DNA from: Vulcanimicrobium winogradskyi
GTDB taxonomy: Bacteria > Vulcanimicrobiota > Vulcanimicrobiia > Vulcanimicrobiales > Vulcanimicrobiaceae
Assembly (NCBI GenBank): GCA_003134965.1
Contig: PLDA01000004.1
Span: 62,001-126,000 of the forward strand
Direction of reading: 5' to 3'
Length of the DNA stretch: 64,000 bases
Part shown: positions 49,325 through 57,608 of the stretch, piece after piece
Layout: the number at the start of each line of letters is the position of its first letter
Position numbering within the stretch: the first letter of the stretch is position 1
Program-made: the position numbers and the translations under genes
The notes under the pieces: generated by a model
What the model saw: only the letters and a program-made list of their open reading frames with translations
Told to the model about the DNA's origin: nothing
Databases searched by the model: none

Positions 49325-49885
49325 GTGACGATCGGAACGTTGGAGGCCCAACCGGTTCGGGAGCGTCCGGACTTGGTCGCGCCCTCCGTCTCGGCGGCGA
49401 TCGCCGCGTGGCGCGGGAGCGTGCCGGTCGACGACGTCGTCGTCGCCGAGATCGACCCCGGCCTCGCCGACACCGCGGCGTTCTGCGAACGGTACGGCGT
49501 GCGGATGGACCGCTCGGCCAACTGCGTCGTGCTCGCCGCGCGGCGCGAAGGACGCAGCTGGTTTGCCGCCTGTCTCGTCCTCGCGACGACGCGCGCCGAC
49601 GTCAACGGCCTCGCCAAACGGCAGCTCGGCGCGAGCAAGATCTCGTTCGCCGCGATGGACGCGGCGACCACGGCCTCGGCGATGGAGTACGGCGGCATCA
49701 CGCCGATCGGGCTCCCCGCCGATTGGCCGATCCTGATCGACGACGCGGTCGTCGCCGCCGGCCGGGTCGTGATCGGCAGCGGAGTGCGGCGCTCGAAGAT
49801 CTCGCTCCCGGGCGCCGCACTCGCGGAGCTGCCGAACGTGATGGTGCTGTCCGGACTTGGCCGCGCGGTGGCGGCGGAGAGCTAG
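49325..49885 (+). CDS. YbaK/EbsC-type aminoacyl-tRNA deacylase domain protein
   Basis: A 186-residue protein. The segments FAACLVLATTRADVNGLAKRQLGASKISFA, MEYGGITPIGLP and VVIGSGVRRSKISLPG match the YbaK/ProX fold, including the conserved Lys and the GxxP loop. Family members hydrolyse mischarged tRNA. The GTG at 49325 is used because the preceding in-frame codons from 49259 are basic and atypical. Confidence 0.83.
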   Translation: MTIGTLEAQPVRERPDLVAPSVSAAIAAWRGSVPVDDVVVAEIDPGLADTAAFCERYGVRMDRSANCVVLAARREGRSWFAACLVLATTRADVNGLAKRQLGASKISFAAMDAATTASAMEYGGITPIGLPADWPILIDDAVVAAGRVVIGSGVRRSKISLPGAALAELPNVMVLSGLGRAVAAES

Positions 49886-50223
49886 TCCCCGGCGACGATG
49901 GTGGCGGCGAGCGCGAGCTCGGCGGCGGCGTCGGCGAGGTAGATCGGCCGGATCCGGCCGCGCATCACGAACACGACGTCGACGATCGTGAATGCCGTCG
50001 CGCTGCAGACCGCGAGCGCGGCGGTCTCGGGGGCGATCTTCTCGCGCCGCACGCCGAAGGCGAGCGCGACGCCGTTGGCAATCGCGAGCGCCGCGACGGT
50101 CTTCACCAGCCACTTGTCCGTCTTCGGGCCAGTGACCGCCTCGAACGAGCGCATGTGCACGATCGGCCACAGGCCCGACGCGACGTAGTAGCCGGCCATC
50201 ACGGCGAGGGCGGACCGGCGCAC
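49882..50223 (-). CDS. Small membrane protein, unknown
   Basis: A 113-residue protein with four hydrophobic segments (LAVMAGYYVASGLW; TVAALAIANGVALAFGV; AALAVCSATAFTIVDVVFVM; AELALAATIVAG). The motif FEAVTGPKTDKWLVKTVA between helices 1 and 2 is the most distinctive part. The family is not identified. It lies five bases from the amidohydrolase gene, upstream of which are its operon partners, so it is the last gene of that operon. Confidence 0.65.
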   Translation of the reverse strand: MRRSALAVMAGYYVASGLWPIVHMRSFEAVTGPKTDKWLVKTVAALAIANGVALAFGVRREKIAPETAALAVCSATAFTIVDVVFVMRGRIRPIYLADAAAELALAATIVAGD

Positions 50224-50228
50224 GGGTG

Positions 50229-51572
50229 TCAGTTGTTCGTCCGCGGCAGCTTGCGGTAGCGCTCGATGAGCTGGTCCTGCCGCGAGCGGTCGCGGTACTC
50301 GCGGCCGCGCACGAAGACGTGCTCGACGCTGGTGGAGAACTCGAACGGATCGCCGCTCCAGACCACGACGTTCGCATCTTTGCCGGGCGCCAGCGAACCG
50401 ACGCGGTCGGCGATCCCAAGGATCGTCGCCGGCGCGAGCGTAACGGCGCGCAGCGCGTCGTCATGTGACATGCCGTACGCGACCGCGTTTCCGGCTTCGT
50501 ACTTCACATTGCGCACGTTGAACGTCTCCTCGTCCGCGCCGCCCCCCTCGTTGCCGACGAGCGCGACCTCGACGCCGGCCCGGCGCAGGATCGCGGCGTT
50601 TTCCTGGCGCTGATTCAGCCGGTCGAACGTCTCCGGGATGTTGTTCATCGCGCCGGTCAGCACCGCGACGTGCGCGGCGGCGATCCGCGGTGCGATCTTC
50701 CAGGCCTCGGCTCCCCCCGCGATGACGAGCCGAATCCGCTCGGCGCGCGCGAAGCGCACCATCGCGTCGATGTCGTCGACGCGATTCGCCTCGACGATCA
50801 GCGGCTCGCGGCCCTGCACGACCGGGAGCAGCGCGTCCAGTGCGCGCGCCGAGGCGATGAGCCCGCGCAGCGCGCCAGCGTCGTACTTGTCGTGCCGCGT
50901 CGCGTAGAAGCGCGCGTCCGCGAGCAGCTCGCGCAGCGCCGCCAGCGCGTCGGCGCGCGAGGCCGGCGGTGCGGAGAGCTCGCCGCCGTTCGCCGTGTTC
51001 GCATCTCCGGCGGTGTTCTCGTCGACGTCGCTGGTGAAGCGTGGACCCGTCTGGATCGTCGCCACGACGCCGACCGGTGCTTTGCGCACCATCTCGGCGG
51101 CGGTCCCGTCGGCGAGATCCATCGCCGCCGCCTGGCCTGCGACGAGCCCGCCGGTGGGGAAGATCCCGACCGTCGTCACGCCGTCCTCGCGCGCTGACGC
51201 GATGTAGGCGGACCCGGAGAAGAAGCCTTCCCAGGGCCGGAAATCGGCATTGACGAGGCCGCGTCCGCTGCTGTTGCGCGTCGATCGCTCGCCGCCGACC
51301 TCGACGAGGCCAAGCTGCGTCTGCGCGTTGATGAACCCTGGCGTCACGATCTTGCCGCGCGCGTCGATCCGGCGCGCCCCGGCCGGGATCGCGACGTTCG
51401 CGCCGACCGCGATGATGCGGCCGTCGCGGATCACGACGGTGCCGTTGGGAATCTTCGGTCCGCTGACCGGATACACCGTCGCGCCGGTGATCGCGATCGT
51501 CTCTGCCCCGGCCGCCGCCGCCGCTCCGAGCACTGCCGCCAGCGCGGCCAGGATCACGACGCGAACGTTCAC
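50229..51572 (-). CDS. Secreted amidohydrolase-like protein lacking the HxH metal motif
   Basis: A 447-residue exported protein with signal peptide VVILAALAAVLGAAAAAGA and an imidazolonepropionase-like fold: IRDGRIIAVGANV, IVTPGFINAQTQLGL, and C-terminal RVGSLAPGKDANVVVWSGDPF. The strand-1 metal motif, normally DxHxH, reads NAQTQ, so the two His ligands are Gln. A different metal set or a non-catalytic role is likely. It overlaps its intact paralogue by four bases (ATGA), suggesting a heteromeric pair. Confidence 0.87.
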   Translation of the reverse strand: MNVRVVILAALAAVLGAAAAAGAETIAITGATVYPVSGPKIPNGTVVIRDGRIIAVGANVAIPAGARRIDARGKIVTPGFINAQTQLGLVEVGGERSTRNSSGRGLVNADFRPWEGFFSGSAYIASAREDGVTTVGIFPTGGLVAGQAAAMDLADGTAAEMVRKAPVGVVATIQTGPRFTSDVDENTAGDANTANGGELSAPPASRADALAALRELLADARFYATRHDKYDAGALRGLIASARALDALLPVVQGREPLIVEANRVDDIDAMVRFARAERIRLVIAGGAEAWKIAPRIAAAHVAVLTGAMNNIPETFDRLNQRQENAAILRRAGVEVALVGNEGGGADEETFNVRNVKYEAGNAVAYGMSHDDALRAVTLAPATILGIADRVGSLAPGKDANVVVWSGDPFEFSTSVEHVFVRGREYRDRSRQDQLIERYRKLPRTNN

Positions 51573-53008
51573 TTGCGCACCGCCGATCGCACGTAGCCGA
51601 GCTCGAAGTCGGTCCTCCAGTTCTGCTTGGGGTCGTCACGGTCGAACAGCAGCGCGCCGTCGACGAACACTTTCTCCGCGTGCGTGTACACGCTGAACGG
51701 GTCGCCGTCCCACAGCACGATGTCGGCGTTCTTGCCGGACTCGAGCGAACCGATCCGGTCGTCGAGGCCGAGCGCGTACGCCGGGTTGATCGTCATCCAC
51801 TTGATCGCGACGTCCTCGGTCACCGGCAGCCCTGCGCGCTTCGCCGCGAACATCGCCTTCCCGACCTCTTGGTTCAGCCGCTGGATCCCGGAGGGGTCGT
51901 CGCTGTGGATCGTCGCGCGCGCCCCGGCCGCGTCGACGAGCCCGATGTTTGCGCGAACGCTGTCGAGTGCTTCCATCTTGAAGCCGCCCCAGTCGGCCCA
52001 CATCGTCACCACGATCCCCTCTTTGGCGAGCAGATCGGCGATCTTGTACGCCTCGATCGCGTGATGGAACGCGCGTACTTTGTAGCCGAACTCGTGCGAC
52101 ATGTCGATGACTTGCGCCATCTCGTCGGCACGGTAGCAGTGCATGTGCACGTAGATGTCGCCACGCAGCGCTTCGGCCATCGTCTCCATCGTCAGGTCGC
52201 GCGGTGGTGGATCGCCCTTGTGGCTCGCGTTCCACGCGTCCCACCGGCGCTTGTAGCCTTCGGCGGCGATCCATGCGGCGCGGTAGCCCGCCATGTTCCC
52301 CATCCGCGTCGACGGCCCGCGCTGCGCGTAGACGCGCTTCGGATTCTCGCCGCATGCCATCTTGAGGCCGTAACGCGCGCCCGGGAACTTCATCGCCTGC
52401 ACGGTGCGCGCCGGGACGACCTTCAAAACCGCGCTGCGTCCGCCGATGAGGTTCGCCGAGCCGGGGAGCACCTGCAGCGTCGTGACGCCGCCGGCGAGGG
52501 CACGCGGGAACTGCGGATCCTGCGGCCACACGGAGTGCTCGGCCCACACGTTTGCGGTGTTCGGGTTGGTCGCTTCGTTGCCGTCGCTGTGCGCTTGCAT
52601 GCCGGGCGCGGGATAGTCGCCCAAGTGCGAGTGGATGTCGACGATCCCCGGCGTCACGTACTTCCCGCGCGCGTCGATGACGAGTACGAGGTCGGCGGGT
52701 GTTCCGATGTTCGCACCGACCGCGGCGATCTTCCCGTTGCGGATCAAAACCGACCCGTTCCGGATCGTCGGGCCGGCGGCGGTCAGGATCGTCGCGTTGC
52801 GGATCAGCGTCGCCTGCGACGCAAACGGAACGTACGTCGAGGGGTAGGGATCCGCGAACGGGACGGAGACCGCGCCCGGTCCGGGCGTCGGGCCGGGTGA
52901 GGCCGGCGCGGCGGGCGCCGGTGCTGGCTGCTGCGCGACGCTCGCGAGGGGAAGCGCGACGAAGGCCGCCATAGAGACGGCGGCCAGTGCTCGAACGAGA
53001 CGGCTCAT
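51569..53008 (-). CDS. Secreted amidohydrolase
   Basis: A 479-residue exported metallohydrolase. A signal peptide and a Pro/Ala-rich linker (about 25-48) precede the amidohydrolase fold. The metal motif VDIHSHLG is present, with later ligands in IYVHMHCYRAD, VRAFHHAIEAY and TIHSDDPSG. It ends with IGSLESGKNADIVLWDGDPF. The substrate, probably a cyclic amide or peptide-like compound, is not predictable. It is the upstream member of a coupled pair. Confidence 0.9.
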   Translation of the reverse strand: MSRLVRALAAVSMAAFVALPLASVAQQPAPAPAAPASPGPTPGPGAVSVPFADPYPSTYVPFASQATLIRNATILTAAGPTIRNGSVLIRNGKIAAVGANIGTPADLVLVIDARGKYVTPGIVDIHSHLGDYPAPGMQAHSDGNEATNPNTANVWAEHSVWPQDPQFPRALAGGVTTLQVLPGSANLIGGRSAVLKVVPARTVQAMKFPGARYGLKMACGENPKRVYAQRGPSTRMGNMAGYRAAWIAAEGYKRRWDAWNASHKGDPPPRDLTMETMAEALRGDIYVHMHCYRADEMAQVIDMSHEFGYKVRAFHHAIEAYKIADLLAKEGIVVTMWADWGGFKMEALDSVRANIGLVDAAGARATIHSDDPSGIQRLNQEVGKAMFAAKRAGLPVTEDVAIKWMTINPAYALGLDDRIGSLESGKNADIVLWDGDPFSVYTHAEKVFVDGALLFDRDDPKQNWRTDFELGYVRSAVRK

Positions 53009-53065
53009 ATCCGCATTTCCTAGCAGAAGCGAGCGGCGTGCTCCTGCACGCCGCGAACAATCTCT

Positions 53066-55060
53066 TTAGGGTAACGGCGCGTCCAACCGCGTCCATGCGT
53101 CGAGCACCGCGGCGACGCTCCACGCTTGCGCGAAGGCGCCACGGGCGGAAAACGGCGCGTCGCCGTCGGCGATCTCGGCCAGCGTGCCGATCGCGTCCGC
53201 CGTCACGCCGCCGGCGACCGCTTCGAGCAGCGCTGCGCTCGCGGCGGCGTCGCCGTAGACGCGCGCGTGCGCCAGCGCGAACGGGCAGGCGAGCCACGTC
53301 CACACCGTGCCCTGATGGTACGCGGCGTCGCGCGAACGCTGGTCACCGCCGTATCGCCCAACGTAGTGCGAATCGCCGGGGTCGAGGCTGCGCAGACCGG
53401 CCGGCGTCCAGAGGCGGGAGGCGCAGACGTCGACGATCGCACGGCGCCGCGCCCCGTCGAGCACCTCGATCGGCAGGGAGACCGCGAAGAGCTGGTTCGG
53501 GCGCAGCGACGCGTCGGCGCCGTCCGGCCCGTCGATCACGTCGTAGCACCAGCCGTGCCCGCTGCTCCAAAAGCGCTCGAAGCTCGCCTCCGCACGCTTC
53601 GCCGCCGCTGCGAACGGCGTGGCGTCGTGGCTCAGGCGCGTCGCGAACGCCGCGCACGCGCGCAGCGCGTTGATCCACAGCGCGTTCACCTCGACCGGCT
53701 TGCCGATCCGCGGCGTGACGACCCAGTCGCCGGCCTTCGCGTCCATCCACGTCAGCTGCACGCCCGGTTCGCCGGCCCGCAGCAGGCCGTCGGCGAGATC
53801 GACGCCGATCCCGAAGCGCGTCCCGGCGGTGTACGCGGCGACGATCGCTTGAAGCGCCGGCCAGATCTCCGCCAGCGTCCAGCCGTCGCCGGTCGCCTCG
53901 ACGTAGCGGCGAACCGCCTCGACATACCAGAGCGCCGCGTCGACCGTGTTGTACTCCGCCGGCTGACCGCCGTCCGGAAAGAAGTTCGGCAGCATCCCGC
54001 CGTCGACGAAGCGCGCGAACGTGCGCAGGATCGACCGCGCGATTGCGGGACGTCCGGTCGCGAGCGTCAGCCCGGGCAGCGCGATCGCCGTGTCGCGGCC
54101 CCAGTCGCCGAACCATGGATACCCGGCGATCACCGAGAGCGCTTCGGCATCGTCCGAGAGCGGGCGCCGCACGACGAACTGATCCGCGGCTAGAACGAGC
54201 TGCTCGACCCACTCCGGCGCGTCGCCGGTCTTCCGATCGGTATTCGCGCGCCACGCGGCGACGAGCTCGCGATCGCGATCGCGCCGGCGCACGAGCGCCG
54301 CGTCGCCGTCGAGGGACGCCAGCTCATGATCGGCAACCGCGATCGTCATCGTCTCGCCCGGCGCGAGCTCGGCGACACACGTCGCGACGCGGAGATGATC
54401 TTCCGTGTCGTCGAGCCCGCGCTCCCGTTCGGCCGGGTACTCGAAGTCACGGTACCACACGTTCTCCGGTGCGACGGTGCCGCGATCGGCGCGGATCCAG
54501 ATCGTCGCGGCACCGGCGAACGGCACGATGCGAACGCCGCCGGGCGCCGCATCGACCTCCATCGTCCAGCCGCCCGCGTGCGTCGCTCCGTGCAGGTCGC
54601 GATGGTTCGCGAACGCGCGCAGCGTCAGCTGCAGCGGCGAGCGTGCGCGCACGGCGCGATAGCTCACGTAGGTCCGGTTCGCGTCGTGCTCCATCCAGAC
54701 GCGCCGCTCCAGCAAGGCGTCGCCGCAGATGAAGCTCCAGACCGGCACCGTCCCCTCGAGCCGGAAACCGGCGAGGTGGACGTAGCCTTGCGGCGCGATC
54801 GTCCCGTCGCGCCAACGATCGGTGGCGAGTGCGTAGGACGCGCCGTCGTACGCGACCTCCGCGTCGATCTTCGGGCACAGCAGCGTTCGTCCGACCGGCG
54901 GGGTGCGCGCCGCGAACAGCAGTCCGTGATAGCGCCGCGTCAGCGTGCCGGCGACCGTCCCCGCCGCGAAGCCGCCGAGTCCGTTGGTGACGATCCATTC
55001 GCGACCTTCGGCGACCGCGAGATCGCCGCAGAGCGCGCGGTCGAGCTCAAGGCCGGGCAT
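53066..55060 (-). CDS. Glycogen debranching enzyme (amylo-alpha-1,6-glucosidase, archaeal/bacterial type)
   Basis: A 664-residue protein. The N-terminal domain (about 20-250) begins EWIVTNGLGGFAAGTVAGTLTRRYHGLL, the typical GDE start. The C-terminal (alpha/alpha)6 barrel has GYPWFGDWGRDTAIALPGL, DGGMLPNFFPDGG, TVDAALWYVEA, QLTWMDAKAGDWVVTPRIGKPVEVNALW and AYHQGTVWTWL, carrying acidic catalytic residues. The ATG at 55060 is chosen so that the conserved start falls near residue 20; it overlaps the flavin reductase gene by 14 bases. Confidence 0.92.
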   Translation of the reverse strand: MPGLELDRALCGDLAVAEGREWIVTNGLGGFAAGTVAGTLTRRYHGLLFAARTPPVGRTLLCPKIDAEVAYDGASYALATDRWRDGTIAPQGYVHLAGFRLEGTVPVWSFICGDALLERRVWMEHDANRTYVSYRAVRARSPLQLTLRAFANHRDLHGATHAGGWTMEVDAAPGGVRIVPFAGAATIWIRADRGTVAPENVWYRDFEYPAERERGLDDTEDHLRVATCVAELAPGETMTIAVADHELASLDGDAALVRRRDRDRELVAAWRANTDRKTGDAPEWVEQLVLAADQFVVRRPLSDDAEALSVIAGYPWFGDWGRDTAIALPGLTLATGRPAIARSILRTFARFVDGGMLPNFFPDGGQPAEYNTVDAALWYVEAVRRYVEATGDGWTLAEIWPALQAIVAAYTAGTRFGIGVDLADGLLRAGEPGVQLTWMDAKAGDWVVTPRIGKPVEVNALWINALRACAAFATRLSHDATPFAAAAKRAEASFERFWSSGHGWCYDVIDGPDGADASLRPNQLFAVSLPIEVLDGARRRAIVDVCASRLWTPAGLRSLDPGDSHYVGRYGGDQRSRDAAYHQGTVWTWLACPFALAHARVYGDAAASAALLEAVAGGVTADAIGTLAEIADGDAPFSARGAFAQAWSVAAVLDAWTRLDAPLP

Positions 55061-56417
55061 CGAGCTCCGCCGACACCTTGCGCGCGAGCGTCGGCAGCCC
55101 TTCGGCGAAGGTCGGGTGGATGTGCATGGCGTCGGCGAGGTCGCGCCAGGTCGAGCCGCGCGCGATGTGCGCGATGAAGACGTGTACGAGCTCGGCGGAT
55201 TCGTAGCCGACCAGCGTCGCACCGAGGATGCGATCGTCGCGCTTGTCGACGACGATCCGGTAGAAGCCGCGCTCTTCGTTCCATTCGATCGCGCGCGCCA
55301 CTTCTGAGATCGGCAGCGTCACCGCGAGCGCGTCGTGTCCCTTCGCCTTCGCCTGCTCGAGCGTCAAGCCGGCACGCGCGACCTGCGGCTCGGTGAACGT
55401 CGAGTACGCCATGACGCGGTCGTCGCGCGTGCGGTGCTCGCCGCGCAGCACGGCCAGGATGCGGCGGTGGTCTTCCCACGAGACGTGGGTGAACGCCGGC
55501 TGCCCGGCGACGTCGCCGAGGGCGAAGACGCCCGCACAGGTGGTCCGCAGTTCCACATCGACGCGGACGAAACCGCGTTCGTCCAGCTCGATTCCGCCGC
55601 GCTCGCAGCGCAGTGCGGCGGTGTTCGGCTTGCGGCCGGTCGCGACCAGCAGCGCGTCGCCCGCCACCTCGCCGCCGTCGGCGAGCCCGAGCACGATCGC
55701 GCCGTCGCGCACCGCGGCCGAGACGGCGCGCGCGCCGAGGTGGAGCTGCACGCCGTCCTCGCGCAGCGCGTCTTCGAGCGCCGCGCTCGCGTCGGGCTCT
55801 TCGGCGTCGAGCACGCGCGCGTTCGGGTGAACGATGTGCACCTCGCTGCCCGCGCGCGCCATCCCCTGTCCGAGCTCCAGGCCGATGTAGCCGCCGCCGA
55901 GCACCAAAAAGCGCCGCGGCAGCGTCGTCTGCGAAAAGAACGACGCGTTGTCGAGGTACGGTACCGCAGCGAGGCCGTCGACCGGTGGGATCACCGCGGT
56001 GCCGCCGGTGTCGATGACCACGATCGGCGCGCTCACGGTCACGCCGCCGCCTTCGACGACGCGGTCGCCCGCGAACGACGCCTCGGCATGGACAATCTCC
56101 ACGCCCGCCTTTTCGAGCCGCGCGCGCACACCGGCAGTCCAGTCCCGGATGATCCCGCGCACGCGGTCCATCACCACCGGGAAATCGACGCGCACGTCGC
56201 CGCGCAGCCCGATCGCGTGCGCACGGCGCGCGCGGCCGGCGGCGTGCGCCGAGGCGAGGAACGCCTTCGACGGGGTGCAACCCGAGTTGACGCAGGTGCC
56301 GCCGAACGCCGCGCGCTCGAACAGGACGACGTGCCGCCCCTCGCCGGCAAGCGCAGTCGCGAGCGGTACTCCGCCCTGACCGCTCCCGATCACGATGACG
56401 TCGACGTCGCGAATCAT
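55047..56417 (-). CDS. FAD-dependent pyridine nucleotide-disulfide oxidoreductase (MerA/Lpd-like)
   Basis: A 456-residue flavoprotein. FAD motif VIVIGSGQGGVPLATALAG, redox disulfide GGTCVNSGCTPSK, NAD motif VLGGGYIGLELGQGMA, ALGDVAGQPAFTHVSW and the C-terminal catalytic HIHPTFAEGLPTLA are intact. The disulfide spacing CVNSGC is that of mercuric reductase and dihydrolipoamide dehydrogenase homologues. It lacks the MerA N-terminal metal domain and paired C-terminal Cys, so mercury reduction is unlikely. The thiol or quinone substrate is unknown. Confidence 0.9.
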   Translation of the reverse strand: MIRDVDVIVIGSGQGGVPLATALAGEGRHVVLFERAAFGGTCVNSGCTPSKAFLASAHAAGRARRAHAIGLRGDVRVDFPVVMDRVRGIIRDWTAGVRARLEKAGVEIVHAEASFAGDRVVEGGGVTVSAPIVVIDTGGTAVIPPVDGLAAVPYLDNASFFSQTTLPRRFLVLGGGYIGLELGQGMARAGSEVHIVHPNARVLDAEEPDASAALEDALREDGVQLHLGARAVSAAVRDGAIVLGLADGGEVAGDALLVATGRKPNTAALRCERGGIELDERGFVRVDVELRTTCAGVFALGDVAGQPAFTHVSWEDHRRILAVLRGEHRTRDDRVMAYSTFTEPQVARAGLTLEQAKAKGHDALAVTLPISEVARAIEWNEERGFYRIVVDKRDDRILGATLVGYESAELVHVFIAHIARGSTWRDLADAMHIHPTFAEGLPTLARKVSAELDARP

Positions 56418-56532
56418 CCCGGTTCTTACCGGCTGTCCGGCGCGAAGGCCTCGTCGCGGTAGAGCGGCCGCTTCCGGACGAGCACGTCATTCCGGGAACG
56501 CTGGAGCGCAGTCCGAACGTTTCCGGCCCACC

Positions 56533-57096
56533 ATGCTCGCTCGACGTCTCGTGTTTGCGCTCGTGCTGTGCGCCCTTGCATCCACCCTTCCGGCCCTGGC
56601 GATCGAGCAGGCGACCGGTCCGCTCTACGTCATCATCCCGTTCGGTGATCCCGGCGACTCCGATCCGGTGCTCAAGCACGCGACGCAGCAGTTGGCGGTC
56701 GACCTGTCCGACCGCCACGTGCGCTCGGCGATCTCCGTACCGACCGACGCGATCGAGGCAGTCGGCAGCGCGCGCCAGATGTGCGGCTCGTACAACGCCG
56801 ACGGGCTGTTGATCCCGCAGCTGCGCTTCGAGCAGTCGAAGGAGCGCAACCTCACCGGGTTCATCCCCGTCGTCGGCGGCGTCGTCTCGTCGTCGGGGGT
56901 GTTCGACCGCTGGCCGATCCGCGCGTCGCTGCGCCTGTATCTGGTCGACTGCACCGGCGTCGTCCGCTGGAAGACCTACACCACCGCGAACAAGATCCAC
57001 AAGGGGCAGAATGTCCCGGCCGGCCTTACCGCGATCACGAACGAGGCGCTCGCGGAGGCGGTCGACGACTTCGTCAACCGCCCCGTCGCACGGTAG
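56533..57096 (+). CDS. Exported hypothetical protein
   Basis: A 187-residue protein with signal peptide LVFALVLCALASTLPALA. The body has alternating strands (PLYVIIPFGDPGDSDPVL; LRLYLVDCTGVVRWKTYTT) and two Cys that could pair (MCGSYN, VDCTG). Composition resembles periplasmic proteins of the lipoprotein/OmpA-associated type, but no family is recognised. Convergent with msrA. Confidence 0.65.
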   Translation: MLARRLVFALVLCALASTLPALAIEQATGPLYVIIPFGDPGDSDPVLKHATQQLAVDLSDRHVRSAISVPTDAIEAVGSARQMCGSYNADGLLIPQLRFEQSKERNLTGFIPVVGGVVSSSGVFDRWPIRASLRLYLVDCTGVVRWKTYTTANKIHKGQNVPAGLTAITNEALAEAVDDFVNRPVAR

Positions 57097-57099
57097 CGC

Positions 57100-57570
57100 C
57101 TAGATCCGGCAGTGCCGGAGCCCCTGCTTCTCGAGGTACTTCTGGTGGTAGTCCTCCGCGCGGAAGAACGGGCGTTCGGGGAGAATCTGCGTGGCGATGG
57201 GTCGAGAGAACCGGGTCTGGGCGCGAGTCTTCCCGGCTTCGGCGGCGGCGCGCTGCGCGTCGCTCGTAGAGAAGACCGCGGAGCGGTACTGCGTGCCGAC
57301 GTCGGGCCCCTGACGGTTCAGCTGGGTCGGGTCATGGAGCGACCAGAACGCATCGAGGAGGGTCTCGTACGAGACGGCGTCGGCGTCGAACGTGACGCGG
57401 ACAGCCTCGGCGTGCCCCGTCGAACCGGTGCAGACCTCGCGGTAGGTCGGGTTCTCGGTCGAGCCGCCGGTGTAGCCCACCTCGGCGCCCAGGACGCCCG
57501 GGATATCCCGGAAGTCGGCTTCGACGCCCCAGAAGCAGCCGGCGGCGAAGATCGCGGTTTGCGTGTTCAC
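57100..57570 (-). CDS. msrA: Peptide-methionine (S)-S-oxide reductase MsrA
   Basis: A 156-residue enzyme that repairs methionine-S-sulfoxide. The catalytic motif is AAGCFWGVEADF; YTGGSTENPTYREVCTGSTGHAEAV and WSLHDPTQLNRQGPDVGTQYRS are family signatures, and YHQKYLEK closes the domain. The terminal Cys (GLRHCRI) is the probable recycling residue. No msrB is fused or adjacent. Confidence 0.96.
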   Translation of the reverse strand: MNTQTAIFAAGCFWGVEADFRDIPGVLGAEVGYTGGSTENPTYREVCTGSTGHAEAVRVTFDADAVSYETLLDAFWSLHDPTQLNRQGPDVGTQYRSAVFSTSDAQRAAAEAGKTRAQTRFSRPIATQILPERPFFRAEDYHQKYLEKQGLRHCRI

Positions 57571-57608
57571 ATGGGACTCAACCGCCGCAGAGACGGGGCG
57601 GTGGCAAC

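Noticed and set aside
55047..56417. Mercuric reductase
   Set aside because: The redox motif fits, but the N-terminal metal domain and C-terminal Cys pair of MerA are missing and no mer genes are near.
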